Assembly (NCBI GenBank): GCA_964352715.1
Contig: CAYGSU010000015.1
Coordinates: 1 to 60,000, forward strand
Origin: JAVKBW01 sp964352715
GTDB taxonomy: Bacteria > Pseudomonadota > Alphaproteobacteria > UBA8366 > Aestuariispiraceae
Direction: 5' to 3'
Length of the DNA stretch: 60,000 bases
Below, piece after piece: positions 15,970-24,065 of the stretch. The notes below the pieces were generated by a model, which made no database searches, was not told the origin of the DNA, and saw only the letters and a program-made list of their open reading frames with translations. The stretch's first letter is position 1. The number at the start of each line of letters is the position of its first letter. Position numbers and translations under genes: made by a program.

Positions 15970-16373
15970 GCCTTCGGCAAAGCTCCCTCGTAGGCCGCCC
16001 AGGCGATATGCGACTCGTGCAGGGTAACCTTGATGGCGTCCAGACCATGCGCGCCCGGTCCCAGTTTGCCTTTCGATACTTCATCGACCAGACGGTCGAA
16101 GATTGCCCTGGCGAGAAACTCGGTCGTGGTGTTCTTGCCCTTGAATTCGGGTTTGTCGTCCAGATTGGAATAGTTCATCGGCCCGAGGCAGCGTTTCAGC
16201 GATTCCGAGGCGAGGCCGATATCGACAACCAGTCCGTCATCGTCCAGCTCGCTGCGCTTGAATTCCGCATCCACCACATATGTTGCACCGTGCAGGGCCT
16301 GGGCCGGACCGAAAACCTCACCGACAAAACTATGGGCAATCATGAAATGGTCGCGAACCGAAAGTGAATACAT
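15966..16373 (-). CDS. 6-pyruvoyl-tetrahydropterin synthase / QueD superfamily protein with altered metal site
   Basis: 135 residues covering the whole T-fold subunit. The first zinc histidine is in MIAHSF (His14) and the second in ALHGATY (His28). The usual HGHxY motif reads HGATY, so the third zinc histidine (position 30) is alanine. The catalytic cysteine of QueD is not seen between them. The C-terminal LHESHIAWAAYEG region keeps the substrate-binding glutamate area. It is therefore unlikely to be an ordinary queuosine enzyme. It lies in an operon with a dehydrogenase, a glycosyltransferase and a methyltransferase, which points to a pterin-like product of unknown structure. Confidence 0.8.
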   Translation of the reverse strand: MYSLSVRDHFMIAHSFVGEVFGPAQALHGATYVVDAEFKRSELDDDGLVVDIGLASESLKRCLGPMNYSNLDDKPEFKGKNTTTEFLARAIFDRLVDEVSKGKLGPGAHGLDAIKVTLHESHIAWAAYEGALPKA

Positions 16374-16393
16374 TTCCGTCTCCAGCTATTGGG

Positions 16394-17509
16394 TCAGTAG
16401 ATTACCCTGGGGCAAAGAACGCCTGAACCCTCGGCAAACAGGTCGGGCAGGGCGGTTGGCAGGGAAGGGAAGTCGATATCCCGGTTGAAAAGCACATCCA
16501 GAGCCGGGTTGTCCAGCAGTGTTAACGCGAAAGCCAGACGATCGGCATGCCGCATGGTTGGGCGCTTGGCCGGCGCAACAGCGCCAACCTGGGTTGACCT
16601 GATTGTCAGGCGCCTGGAATGAAAATCCTCGCCCAGCGGCACGGATACCGGCGTGCTTCCGTACCAGCTCGCCTCGATCACCGTGCCCTCAAACCGGCAC
16701 AGACGTAACGCGGCCGCCAGACCGGGCGATGTGGCGGAGGAATGAAAGACCGTGTCGCGATCGGCCAGCGCGGCTTCCGGCGATGCGAAGGATAGCCCCA
16801 ACGCGATGGCAGCCGATTTCTTGCCGGGATCGGTATCGATTATTTCGACAGCGCAGTCTGAAAGCCTGCGCGCCGCATAGGCGATCAGCAGACCCACGAC
16901 ACCGGCCCCGACAACGCTGACCGTCTGGCCGGGCTGCAGGCCAGCATCCCAGACCGCATTGACGGCGGTTTCCATATTTGCGGCTAGAACGGCTCTGGCC
17001 GGCGGGATGGTTTCCGGTATCGGGGCAACGGATTCCAGCGGGACAACGAATTCGGTCTGATGCGGGTGCAGACAGAAGATGGAGCACGCTGTCAGATCGG
17101 GCGGACCTTCAATAACAACGCCGACCGTCGCGTAACCGTATTTTACCGGAAACGGAAAGTCGCCTTCCTGAAAGGGCGCGCGCATCCGGCCGTATTCGCT
17201 TTTCGGCACCTTGCCGTGAAACACCAGCGATTCCGTCCCCCGGCTGATCGCGCCATAGGTCGACCGGACCCGAACGAAGCCGTCCGCTGCAACCGGCGCA
17301 GGGCAGGGTTTGATCTCGGTCTTGCCCGGTCGTTGGTACCAGAGCGCCTGTGCGGTATGATCGGGGTTTGTCGGCAACAGCGTGTCTTTCGGATTTGTCG
17401 AAAAGGCGTGATTTTCCTGAGCGTCTTTTTTGCCGGTCCATGGCACTATTGCCAAGGGATCGTAGAATCGTATCTGACCAGACAAGTCTAATGCCAAAGG
17501 TCGTGGCAA
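16394..17509 (-). CDS. Medium-chain dehydrogenase/reductase without clear zinc ligands
   Basis: The full frame has 371 codons from a TTG at 17509, but family-like sequence begins only near TAQALWYQRPGKTEIK; a TTG at 17377 is a likely start. The GroES-like part shows STYGAISRGTESLVFHG, where a Cys-Gly-x-Asp zinc ligand set is expected but absent. The Rossmann motif SVVGAGVVGLLIAYAA lies near residue 203 of the long form. It thus resembles zinc-free MDR enzymes of the BchC-like or oxidoreductase type, using NAD(P)H. It is the first gene of the pterin synthase, glycosyltransferase and methyltransferase operon, and diverges from the CDP-alcohol phosphotransferase gene by a few bases. Confidence 0.78.
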   Translation of the reverse strand: MPRPLALDLSGQIRFYDPLAIVPWTGKKDAQENHAFSTNPKDTLLPTNPDHTAQALWYQRPGKTEIKPCPAPVAADGFVRVRSTYGAISRGTESLVFHGKVPKSEYGRMRAPFQEGDFPFPVKYGYATVGVVIEGPPDLTACSIFCLHPHQTEFVVPLESVAPIPETIPPARAVLAANMETAVNAVWDAGLQPGQTVSVVGAGVVGLLIAYAARRLSDCAVEIIDTDPGKKSAAIALGLSFASPEAALADRDTVFHSSATSPGLAAALRLCRFEGTVIEASWYGSTPVSVPLGEDFHSRRLTIRSTQVGAVAPAKRPTMRHADRLAFALTLLDNPALDVLFNRDIDFPSLPTALPDLFAEGSGVLCPRVIY

Positions 17510-17524
17510 GCGAGGAAGCAGATC

Positions 17525-18259
17525 GTGCAGAATAGCCGACCCATCCTGTTGCCCCTGGTGGCATCCTTGTCGGTGCTGGTGGCCGGTGTTGTGCCGATCT
17601 CGACTTTCGCCGGATTCGATAACCGGTTCATGATAACAGCAATCGCAATGTTCCTTTCGGTATGTGCGCTGGTGGCGTGGTCTTGGAAACGCCAGACCGG
17701 GCAGGCCGGCCGGTTCGGCCCGGCAAACTCGGTTACCTTTCTCCGCGCTGTCCTGGTGTGCTGGATTGCGGGGTCGATAGGGCAGGCGGCAACCGACTGG
17801 GCAGCGTGGTTTATCGTAATCATCGGTACGACGGCGCTTCTGCTCGACGGAGTCGATGGTTGGCTGGCGCGGAAATATCGTTGCGCCACAGACTTCGGTG
17901 CAAGATTCGATCAGGAAATCGACGCCCTGCTGATCCTCATCCTGGCGATCCTCACGGTTCAGACAGGAAAGGCCGGGATATGGATTCTGCTGGCCGGGTT
18001 GCTGCGGTATATGTTTATCGTCGGCGCATTGGTGTTTCCGAAGCTCGCCGACCCTTTGCCGCCCAGCAAACGACGGCAGACCATCTGTGTCGTCACGGTT
18101 GTCGGTCTTATCCTGTGCCTGGCGCCGGTTGTGACGCCACCGGTTTCAACTGTTCTTGCCGTGCTGACAGTTGGCGTTCTGACGCTCTCGTTTACGGTGG
18201 ATACGCTGTGGCTGTTGCGGTCCCGAAGGCCAGCATCTGACAAGGAGGAACCATGCTAG
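17525..18259 (+). CDS. CDP-alcohol phosphatidyltransferase family membrane enzyme
   Basis: 244 residues with about six membrane segments, starting at a GTG (17525) preceded by GAGGAAG. The catalytic motif DGxxDGxxARxxxxxxxxGxxxDxxxD is present as DGVDGWLARKYR...GARFDQEIDAL near residues 112-137. Such enzymes replace CMP on a CDP-linked alcohol, normally to make phospholipid head groups. The product here cannot be named. The gene is divergent from, and nearly abutting, the MDR dehydrogenase, and its stop overlaps the next gene, so it probably serves the same pathway. Confidence 0.85.
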   Translation: MQNSRPILLPLVASLSVLVAGVVPISTFAGFDNRFMITAIAMFLSVCALVAWSWKRQTGQAGRFGPANSVTFLRAVLVCWIAGSIGQAATDWAAWFIVIIGTTALLLDGVDGWLARKYRCATDFGARFDQEIDALLILILAILTVQTGKAGIWILLAGLLRYMFIVGALVFPKLADPLPPSKRRQTICVVTVVGLILCLAPVVTPPVSTVLAVLTVGVLTLSFTVDTLWLLRSRRPASDKEEPC

Positions 18260-19101
18260 ATTTGCTACTCGGACCGGTTATCGCACCGGCCGCCGTAACC
18301 GGCCTTCTGTGTCTGTTTGCCGGAAGGCTGGGCAACGACCGCATCGCTGCCGGGCTGTCAGGCCTGGCGCTGGCACTCAGTGTTGTTGCGGCTTTCCTGA
18401 TGCTGAAGGGCATGCCGCCGCTGCCGCCTGTCGCGGCCGGCCAGAAAATATTTGTCTGTGCCGTTCTGGGTGGCTTGGCGGTTGCGGTCTGCGCGCTGGC
18501 GACCGGCCTCGGCAGTGTGGTTTCGACAGTCTCGCTGTTCGGCGCGGCAGCGGGCGTCTACTGGATCGCCGACCGCTATATCGCGAGGGCGGATATGGCT
18601 GACTGGATAACGCTGGGCGCTTACGCCGTCGCCATGATCGCGGCCTACTGGTCGGTGAACTTCGGTGAAGGATCCGCTGCCGCCGTTCGGGCGAGGCTGG
18701 GTGTTGCCAGTGCCGGCATGGCTGGCGTCTGCCTGCTGTCGGGCAATACCATCCTTGGGTTTTCGGCCGTGGCGCTTGCGGTCGGTTTCGCGGTCAGCCT
18801 GCTGGCTGAAGGCCGACGATCAGGCGGCCTGTTAGCGGCTGCGCTGGCCGGTGCCGGTTTCATCGTTTTCACCCTGCTGGCCGCTCAAACGACCCTGTTC
18901 GGGCGGATCGACCCGCTGCCGCTGGTGCTGATTGCGCTGATCGCACCGATTGGCCGGGTAACCGAACTGGCCGGCTGGCGGGCGGATGCACGCGGTGTGG
19001 TGCTTTTCGCGACCATCAAACTGGCGATCCCACCGGCCCTGATTGCAGCGGCCGCGGTCGCCGCCAGCTACTACACCGGCGGCGGATCGCCTTACGGCTG
19101 A
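18253..19101 (+). CDS. Polytopic membrane protein of unknown function
   Basis: 282 residues, extremely rich in Ala, Gly, Leu and Val, with about nine to ten predicted membrane segments and short loops. The ATG overlaps the end of the CDP-alcohol phosphotransferase gene by 7 bases and follows AAGGAGGAACC, a strong ribosome binding site. No transporter or enzyme motif is visible. It could act with the phosphotransferase, for example as a flippase-like or scaffold partner, but this is only context. Confidence 0.7.
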   Translation: MLDLLLGPVIAPAAVTGLLCLFAGRLGNDRIAAGLSGLALALSVVAAFLMLKGMPPLPPVAAGQKIFVCAVLGGLAVAVCALATGLGSVVSTVSLFGAAAGVYWIADRYIARADMADWITLGAYAVAMIAAYWSVNFGEGSAAAVRARLGVASAGMAGVCLLSGNTILGFSAVALAVGFAVSLLAEGRRSGGLLAAALAGAGFIVFTLLAAQTTLFGRIDPLPLVLIALIAPIGRVTELAGWRADARGVVLFATIKLAIPPALIAAAAVAASYYTGGGSPYG

Positions 19102-19116
19102 GGCGCGAGCCCGGCC

Positions 19117-19710
19117 TTACTGCCGGATTGCCTCGAATTCAAGCATCAGGTCGATTTCATCGCCAACCCAGCCGTTTTCGACGGCATAGGTCATGCCGTA
19201 CTGGCTTCGTACTACCGTGCCGCGGGCGGACACGCCGACCGAATAGTTGTCGCCGAAGGGATACGCGCCCACCTTGTTAAAGGTAACTTTAAGCGAGAGT
19301 GGATGGGTCTGACCCAGCATCGTCAGTTCGCCGTGAACGATGCCTTCACTGTCCGACAGCTTTTCTGTTGATGTGCCAACAAAGGTCATTTCCGGAAATT
19401 CGGCGCTGTTCAGAAAATCCGGGCTGCGGAGATGCTGGTCGCGTTTCTCGTGATTCGTATACACGCTGTCTGTTTCGATGGTGACTTTGACATCGGACAG
19501 GGTGAGGGCGTCTTCATCGAAAGTGAACGAGCCGCTGGCTTCCCGGAACAGACCGATTACCTTCGCATAACCGATATGCATCGTCATGAAGGCGATGGAT
19601 GTGTGGTCCGGATCGAGTTCATACTTTTCCGGTTCGGCCATAGCGGGACTGTTGGTGAGCGTCAGGCAGAGCGCACTGATGGCAGCGAATCCCGAAATAT
19701 ATTTTTTCAT
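19117..19710 (-). CDS. YceI family periplasmic lipid-binding-like protein
   Basis: 197 residues from the ATG at 19710, eight bases after AGGA. A signal peptide (to about residue 22) leads into YELDPDHTSIAFMTMHIG, the opening of the YceI lipocalin-like barrel, with later FPEMTFVGTS and GELTMLGQTHPLSLKVTF strands. Relatives bind polyisoprenoid chains or amphiphiles in the periplasm; the ligand here is unknown. It stands alone between the membrane protein gene and the betaine transporter, and diverges from the latter. Confidence 0.9.
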   Translation of the reverse strand: MKKYISGFAAISALCLTLTNSPAMAEPEKYELDPDHTSIAFMTMHIGYAKVIGLFREASGSFTFDEDALTLSDVKVTIETDSVYTNHEKRDQHLRSPDFLNSAEFPEMTFVGTSTEKLSDSEGIVHGELTMLGQTHPLSLKVTFNKVGAYPFGDNYSVGVSARGTVVRSQYGMTYAVENGWVGDEIDLMLEFEAIRQ

Positions 19711-19839
19711 GTGTTTTCCTTTCAAGACAACGGTTTATCCCACCCCTAAGATGTCGATACACGTCCCCACGCGCAGAACCATAACATTAGCGCAAAGTAG
19801 GACAGGTATCCAATCTACGGTGTCAATATGTCGAAATAT

Positions 19840-19884
19840 CGATAGATCGCGGCGAACTTTCGCCTTTTCATCTTCCATCTATCG
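19840..19884. promoter_or_regulatory. Nested inverted repeats in the yceI-proX intergenic region
   Basis: CGATAGAT (19840-19847) and ATCTATCG (19877-19884) are a perfect outer pair. Inside lies GGCGAA-CT-TTCGCC at 19851-19864, a second perfect stem. The structure sits 110 bases ahead of the betaine-binding-protein start and 130 bases ahead of yceI on the other strand. It could be an operator for a dimeric regulator or an RNA stem in the leader. I cannot match it to a named motif. Confidence 0.35.
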
Positions 19885-19993
19885 GCAATTGTGCGTGTGG
19901 TCGACTGACCTCGGTCGGTGATCAAGAGTCCTTGGCATGGCGTAATGCAAACCATAACATGTCCGGACAAACCTAAAAACAGGGAGACGGAGA

Positions 19994-20950
19994 ATGAATA
20001 CCTTTCGCAACTTGGTGAGTGCGGCAGTTGTGGCAATGTTGCCGACTGTGGCGCTGGCCGATGGGATCGCAGAATCTGACGATCCGATTATCATCGTTCA
20101 AAACAACTGGACCAGCCAGCTGGTCCTGTCGACGGTTACCGGCAAGGTTCTTGAAAGCCTTGGCTATACCGTTGAATACGCGCCTTCCGATACGCAGCTA
20201 CAGTTTGCTGCAATCGCCGCCGGCGACCTGCACTTCCAGGTTGAAGCCTGGGAAGGTTCCATGAAACCCGCTTTCGAAGCAGCGCTGGCGGAAGGCATGA
20301 TCGATGCCGGTACGCATGATGCCGTGACGCGGGAAGAGTGGTGGGTGCCCAGCTACGTTCTGGAAACCTGCCCGGATGCAACAGACTGGAAAGGCCTTAA
20401 CGCCTGCGCCAGCCAGTTCGCGACCGCCGAAACCGCACCGAAAGGCCGTTTTGTCGGTCCGCCGGCTGACTGGGGCAAGAACTACGCCGACCGCGTGAAA
20501 GCGCTTGAGATGGACTTCGTGGCGATCAACGTCGGTCAGGCAGCGACGCTGTGGGCCGAATTGCAGTCCGCGTATGACAGAAAAGAGCCGATCGTGCTGT
20601 TCAACTGGACGCCGAACTTCATCGAATCCAAGTTTGAAGGCAAGTTCGTCGACTTTCCGTTGCCTGAACCGGCCTGCTTTGAAGACCCGTCCTGGGGCCC
20701 GAACCCCAATGCGACAGGTGACTGCGGTGCACCGCACGGTGGTTGGCTGAAAAAGGCCGCCTGGTCAGGCCTTTCCGAAGATTTCCCGAACGCGTGGAAG
20801 GTTCTTCAGAAGATCAACTTCACCAATGCCCAGATCGCCCGCGCCGCCCTTATGGTGGACGTGGACGGAATGACGCCGGAAGAAGCAGCCGACAAGTGGA
20901 TGGCTGAAAACGCCGACGTTGTTGCGAGCTGGAAGAATATCGGCTCCTGA
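19994..20950 (+). CDS. proX: Glycine betaine/proline-type ABC transporter substrate-binding protein
   Basis: 318 residues with a signal peptide ending near ALA-DG (residue 23). The OpuAC-type domain begins IIIVQNNWTSQLVLSTVTGKV and has tryptophans in QVEAWEGS, REEWWVPSY and VLFNWTPNF that can form the aromatic cage for a quaternary amine. Four cysteines (ETCPD, NACAS, PACFED, GDCGAPHG) are unusual and may form disulfides. It delivers betaine or a related compound to the permease. The start follows GGGAGACGGAG. Confidence 0.9.
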   Translation: MNTFRNLVSAAVVAMLPTVALADGIAESDDPIIIVQNNWTSQLVLSTVTGKVLESLGYTVEYAPSDTQLQFAAIAAGDLHFQVEAWEGSMKPAFEAALAEGMIDAGTHDAVTREEWWVPSYVLETCPDATDWKGLNACASQFATAETAPKGRFVGPPADWGKNYADRVKALEMDFVAINVGQAATLWAELQSAYDRKEPIVLFNWTPNFIESKFEGKFVDFPLPEPACFEDPSWGPNPNATGDCGAPHGGWLKKAAWSGLSEDFPNAWKVLQKINFTNAQIARAALMVDVDGMTPEEAADKWMAENADVVASWKNIGS

Positions 20951-20969
20951 TAATTCGGGACTGATCGAA

Positions 20970-21017
20970 ACAGTGTTGGCCGGGTGCTCTAGCGAGCGCC
21001 CGGTCCCTGTTCCTTTT
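20970..21017 (+). terminator. Hairpin between the binding protein and ATPase genes (attenuator)
   Basis: CCGGGTGCTC (20980-20989) pairs with GAGCGCCCGG (20994-21003) around a TAGC loop, with one G-U pair. ACAG and CTGT extend the stem outward, and TTTTT follows at 21013-21017. It lies in the 85-base gap inside the operon. A partial terminator or RNA-stabilising hairpin here would keep the binding protein in excess over the membrane parts, as is common for ABC importers. Confidence 0.6.
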
Positions 21018-21035
21018 TGACGTACAGGGATGGAC

Positions 21036-22064
21036 ATGCGCATGACTGCTGAACCGAAAATCAAATGTCGCAATATTTGGAAAATTTTCGGTAAGGATCC
21101 CGAAGGGTTTCTGGCCAGGCACAATGGCCACCCGGACGATGCAGCGCTTGCAGAGGAAGGATATATCGGCGCGGTACGCGATGTTTCCTTCGATGTCGCC
21201 GAAGGTGAAATCCTGATCATCATGGGGCTTTCCGGTTCCGGTAAGTCAACGCTTATCCGCTGTATAACGCGCCTGAACGATCCGACATCGGGCGAGATCG
21301 ATTATGAAGGCCGTGACCTTCTCAAGGTTTCCGAAGACGAACTGATCGACATCCGACGCCACAAGATGGGCATGGTGTTCCAGAATTTCGGTCTTCTGCC
21401 GCATCGCGATGTATTGTCGAATGTGGCTTTTCCTCTCGAAGTACAGAATATACCCCGCGCCGACCGGGAAGCCCGGGCGCGCGAAATGATCAGCCTCGTC
21501 GGTCTGGAAGGACGAGAGGCGTATTTCCCCCGCGAACTATCAGGCGGCCAGCAGCAGCGCGTCGGTATTGCCCGGTCGCTTGCGGTCGAACCTGATATCT
21601 GGTTTCTGGACGAGCCGTTTTCGGCACTCGATCCGCTGATCCGTGCGGAAATGCAGGACGAGTTCATTCGGCTTCAGACATTGCTGAAGAAGACGATTGT
21701 TTTCATCACGCACGATTTCGACGAGGCCACAAAGCTGGCCGACCGGATCGGCATCATGAAAGACGGCCACATGGTCCAGTTGGCCACGCCGGAAGAAATC
21801 GTGCTGCATCCGGCCGATGATTATGTCGCCGAATTCGCCAGCAAGGCGCCGCACGACAAGATCATATCGGTGCAGAAAATCATGCTACCACCCGCCGACA
21901 AGGTTGCGGAAAACCCGGTTCCCGGCGACAGAAAAATCGGTGAGGTGGCTGAACAGGTCATCGCGTCGGATCTGCCGACAGCCGTGGTCGACAAGGACGG
22001 CAAGGTTGTCGGCTCGATTACCCGCGAGGCGATCAGCAAATCCATCTTCGGGCCAACCGGATGA
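21036..22064 (+). CDS. proV: Glycine betaine/proline-type ABC transporter ATP-binding protein
   Basis: 342 residues from the ATG at 21036, five bases after AGGGA; the ATG at 21030 lies too close to it. The domain starts IKCRNIWKIFGKDPEGFL, as in ProV/OpuAA. Walker A is GLSGSGKSTLIRC, the signature is LSGGQQQRVGIARSLA, and Walker B is DIWFLDEPFSALDP. A C-terminal stretch from about 265 carries one CBS-like part (VAEQVIASDLPTAVVDKDGKVVG), which in relatives senses ionic strength. Its stop overlaps the permease start (ATGA). Confidence 0.92.
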   Translation: MRMTAEPKIKCRNIWKIFGKDPEGFLARHNGHPDDAALAEEGYIGAVRDVSFDVAEGEILIIMGLSGSGKSTLIRCITRLNDPTSGEIDYEGRDLLKVSEDELIDIRRHKMGMVFQNFGLLPHRDVLSNVAFPLEVQNIPRADREARAREMISLVGLEGREAYFPRELSGGQQQRVGIARSLAVEPDIWFLDEPFSALDPLIRAEMQDEFIRLQTLLKKTIVFITHDFDEATKLADRIGIMKDGHMVQLATPEEIVLHPADDYVAEFASKAPHDKIISVQKIMLPPADKVAENPVPGDRKIGEVAEQVIASDLPTAVVDKDGKVVGSITREAISKSIFGPTG

Positions 22065-24049
22065 CGGACGTTACGGGAAACCAGACGGAAGAAAACGGCT
22101 TTTCCGCAGGTCGCTTTCTGACGTCGACACCGGGAAAGATCGTGATTGCGATCGTCCTGGGTGTCACGCTTTCGTTCTTCTGGAACGGTGCAACCCGCTG
22201 GCCGACCGAATGGATTCTTCCGATGGAAGAATGGGTCACCACCTTCGTGTCCTGGCTGAAAAACGACGCGTCAATTCTCGGCGTTCCCTTCAAGGACATC
22301 ACCCGCGGATTCGGTTTTGCGCTGAAAGAACCGATGAACCTGGTGGACTACATTCTGGTGCGCGGCATTCGCGCGATCGATTTTCCGCAGATGCCCTGGG
22401 TTGCGGTCGCCGCCGGGTTGACGCTTCTGGCGCACAAGATCGGCGGCAACAGGCTGGCGGTGCTGGCCGGGCTGACCACGCTTTATCTGGCGTTTTTCGG
22501 TCTGTGGAAAGATTCCATGCAGACCATGACCATCGTTCTGGTCGCCGTTCCAATGGCTGCGTTGATCGGCCTGGGGCTTGGCGTCTGGGTCACACGGTCG
22601 AGACGGGCGGCGGCGTTTTTCACGCCGATGTTCGACCTGATGCAGGCTACGCCGCATCTTGCCTATTTGCCCCCCGTTGCAGCCCTGTTCAGTTTCGGTC
22701 CGGTTTCGGCGCTGATCGCCACGGTCATCTACGCCATGCCGCCGATGGCGCGATGCACGATTCTGGGCTTGCAGTCTGTTCCCAGCGAGATCGTCGAGAG
22801 CGGCCGGATGTCAGGCTGCACACAGCGTCAGTTGTTGTGGAAAGTGGCGCTGCCATCGGCCAAGAAAACACTGATGCTCGGCCTGAACCAGGTTGTGATG
22901 CAGACCTTCGCCATGGTGGTCATCTGTTCCATCGTCGGTGCGAAAGGGCTTGGCCAGAAACTGCTGTATTCGCTGCAGCAGTTGAAGATCGGCGCTGCGA
23001 TTGAACAGGGGCTTGCGATCACGCTGATCGCCATTGTGCTTGACCGCATCACCCAGACCTACGCCAACAAGGCGGCGGATTACGAGATCCGCGACAAGCA
23101 CTGGACAGTGCGGCACAAGCATTTGCTGATTTTCATCGCGATTACCGTTGCGGCCTATATTGCGGCGATCTTCTTCCGCGAGGTTAAAATCCTGCCGCGC
23201 GCGCTGACGACATCATTCGGACCCGACATGGACTCCGCGATCCGTGCTTTCAACGTGATGGCGTTTCCCTACCTCAACCCGATCCGCGATTTCGTTACGA
23301 TCTATATTTTGCTGCCGATCCGCGATTTCTGCCTATGGCTTCCGTGGCCGGTGCTTGTCGCCATTATAGGCATCAGCGCCTGGCGTCTCGGCGGCAGACC
23401 GGTTTTTCTTCTCTGCGTCGCCCTGATCCTCAGCATCATCATAACCGGCTTCTGGGTCGAGTCGATGAAGACGACCTATCTGGTTGTCGTTTCGACCATC
23501 CTTTGCCTGCTGATCGGCATTCCGATGGGGATATGGTGCTCGCGGTCCGAGCGCGTTGCGAAAGTGACGATGACGGTTTGCGATACTTTGCAGACCTTCC
23601 CCTCGTTTATCTATCTGATCCCGGCCATCATGCTGTTCCGTGTGGGAGATTTTGCCAACGTGATCGCGATTATTCCCTACGCTACGGTTCCGGCAATCCG
23701 CTTCACCTATCTTGGCCTGAAACGCATAGCGCCGGTAACGATAGACGCCGCCATCGCGAATGGTGCGACGCGCCGTCAGCGACTCTGGAAGGTGGAACTG
23801 CCGATTGCGCTGCCGGAAATCATGCTGGGCATCAACCAGACGATCATGATGGCGCTGGCAATGACGGCGATTACCGCGTTAATCGGCTCGACCGATCTGG
23901 GGCAGGCTGTCGTGCGGTCCATTTCAACCCAGAATTTCGGTCGCGGTATCCTGGCCGGTCTGTTCATCGCCGCGCTTGGCATCATTGCCGACCGGTTGAT
24001 CGGCGCCTGGGCCAAGAAGCGAAAAGCCCAGCTCGGCTTGAACGACTAG
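22061..24049 (+). CDS. proW: Double-length glycine betaine/proline-type ABC permease (two ProW-like domains fused)
   Basis: 662 residues, about twice a normal ProW. Two binding-protein-dependent permease domains are visible: one around 140-330 with VESGRMSGCTQRQLLWKVALP, and one around 470-650 with IDAAIANGATRRQRLWKVELP. Each is followed by an ALxMVVICSIVGAKGLG- or AITALIGSTDLGQ-type segment. Both halves of the channel are thus supplied by a single chain. It is the last gene of the betaine operon and converges on the phosphatase-superfamily gene 16 bases away. Confidence 0.9.
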   Translation: MTDVTGNQTEENGFSAGRFLTSTPGKIVIAIVLGVTLSFFWNGATRWPTEWILPMEEWVTTFVSWLKNDASILGVPFKDITRGFGFALKEPMNLVDYILVRGIRAIDFPQMPWVAVAAGLTLLAHKIGGNRLAVLAGLTTLYLAFFGLWKDSMQTMTIVLVAVPMAALIGLGLGVWVTRSRRAAAFFTPMFDLMQATPHLAYLPPVAALFSFGPVSALIATVIYAMPPMARCTILGLQSVPSEIVESGRMSGCTQRQLLWKVALPSAKKTLMLGLNQVVMQTFAMVVICSIVGAKGLGQKLLYSLQQLKIGAAIEQGLAITLIAIVLDRITQTYANKAADYEIRDKHWTVRHKHLLIFIAITVAAYIAAIFFREVKILPRALTTSFGPDMDSAIRAFNVMAFPYLNPIRDFVTIYILLPIRDFCLWLPWPVLVAIIGISAWRLGGRPVFLLCVALILSIIITGFWVESMKTTYLVVVSTILCLLIGIPMGIWCSRSERVAKVTMTVCDTLQTFPSFIYLIPAIMLFRVGDFANVIAIIPYATVPAIRFTYLGLKRIAPVTIDAAIANGATRRQRLWKVELPIALPEIMLGINQTIMMALAMTAITALIGSTDLGQAVVRSISTQNFGRGILAGLFIAALGIIADRLIGAWAKKRKAQLGLND

Positions 24050-24065
24050 ACGATAGACGATCGGG

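Noticed and set aside
15966..16373. Queuosine biosynthesis gene queD
   Set aside because: The third zinc histidine and the catalytic cysteine are missing and no queC, queE or queF is near.
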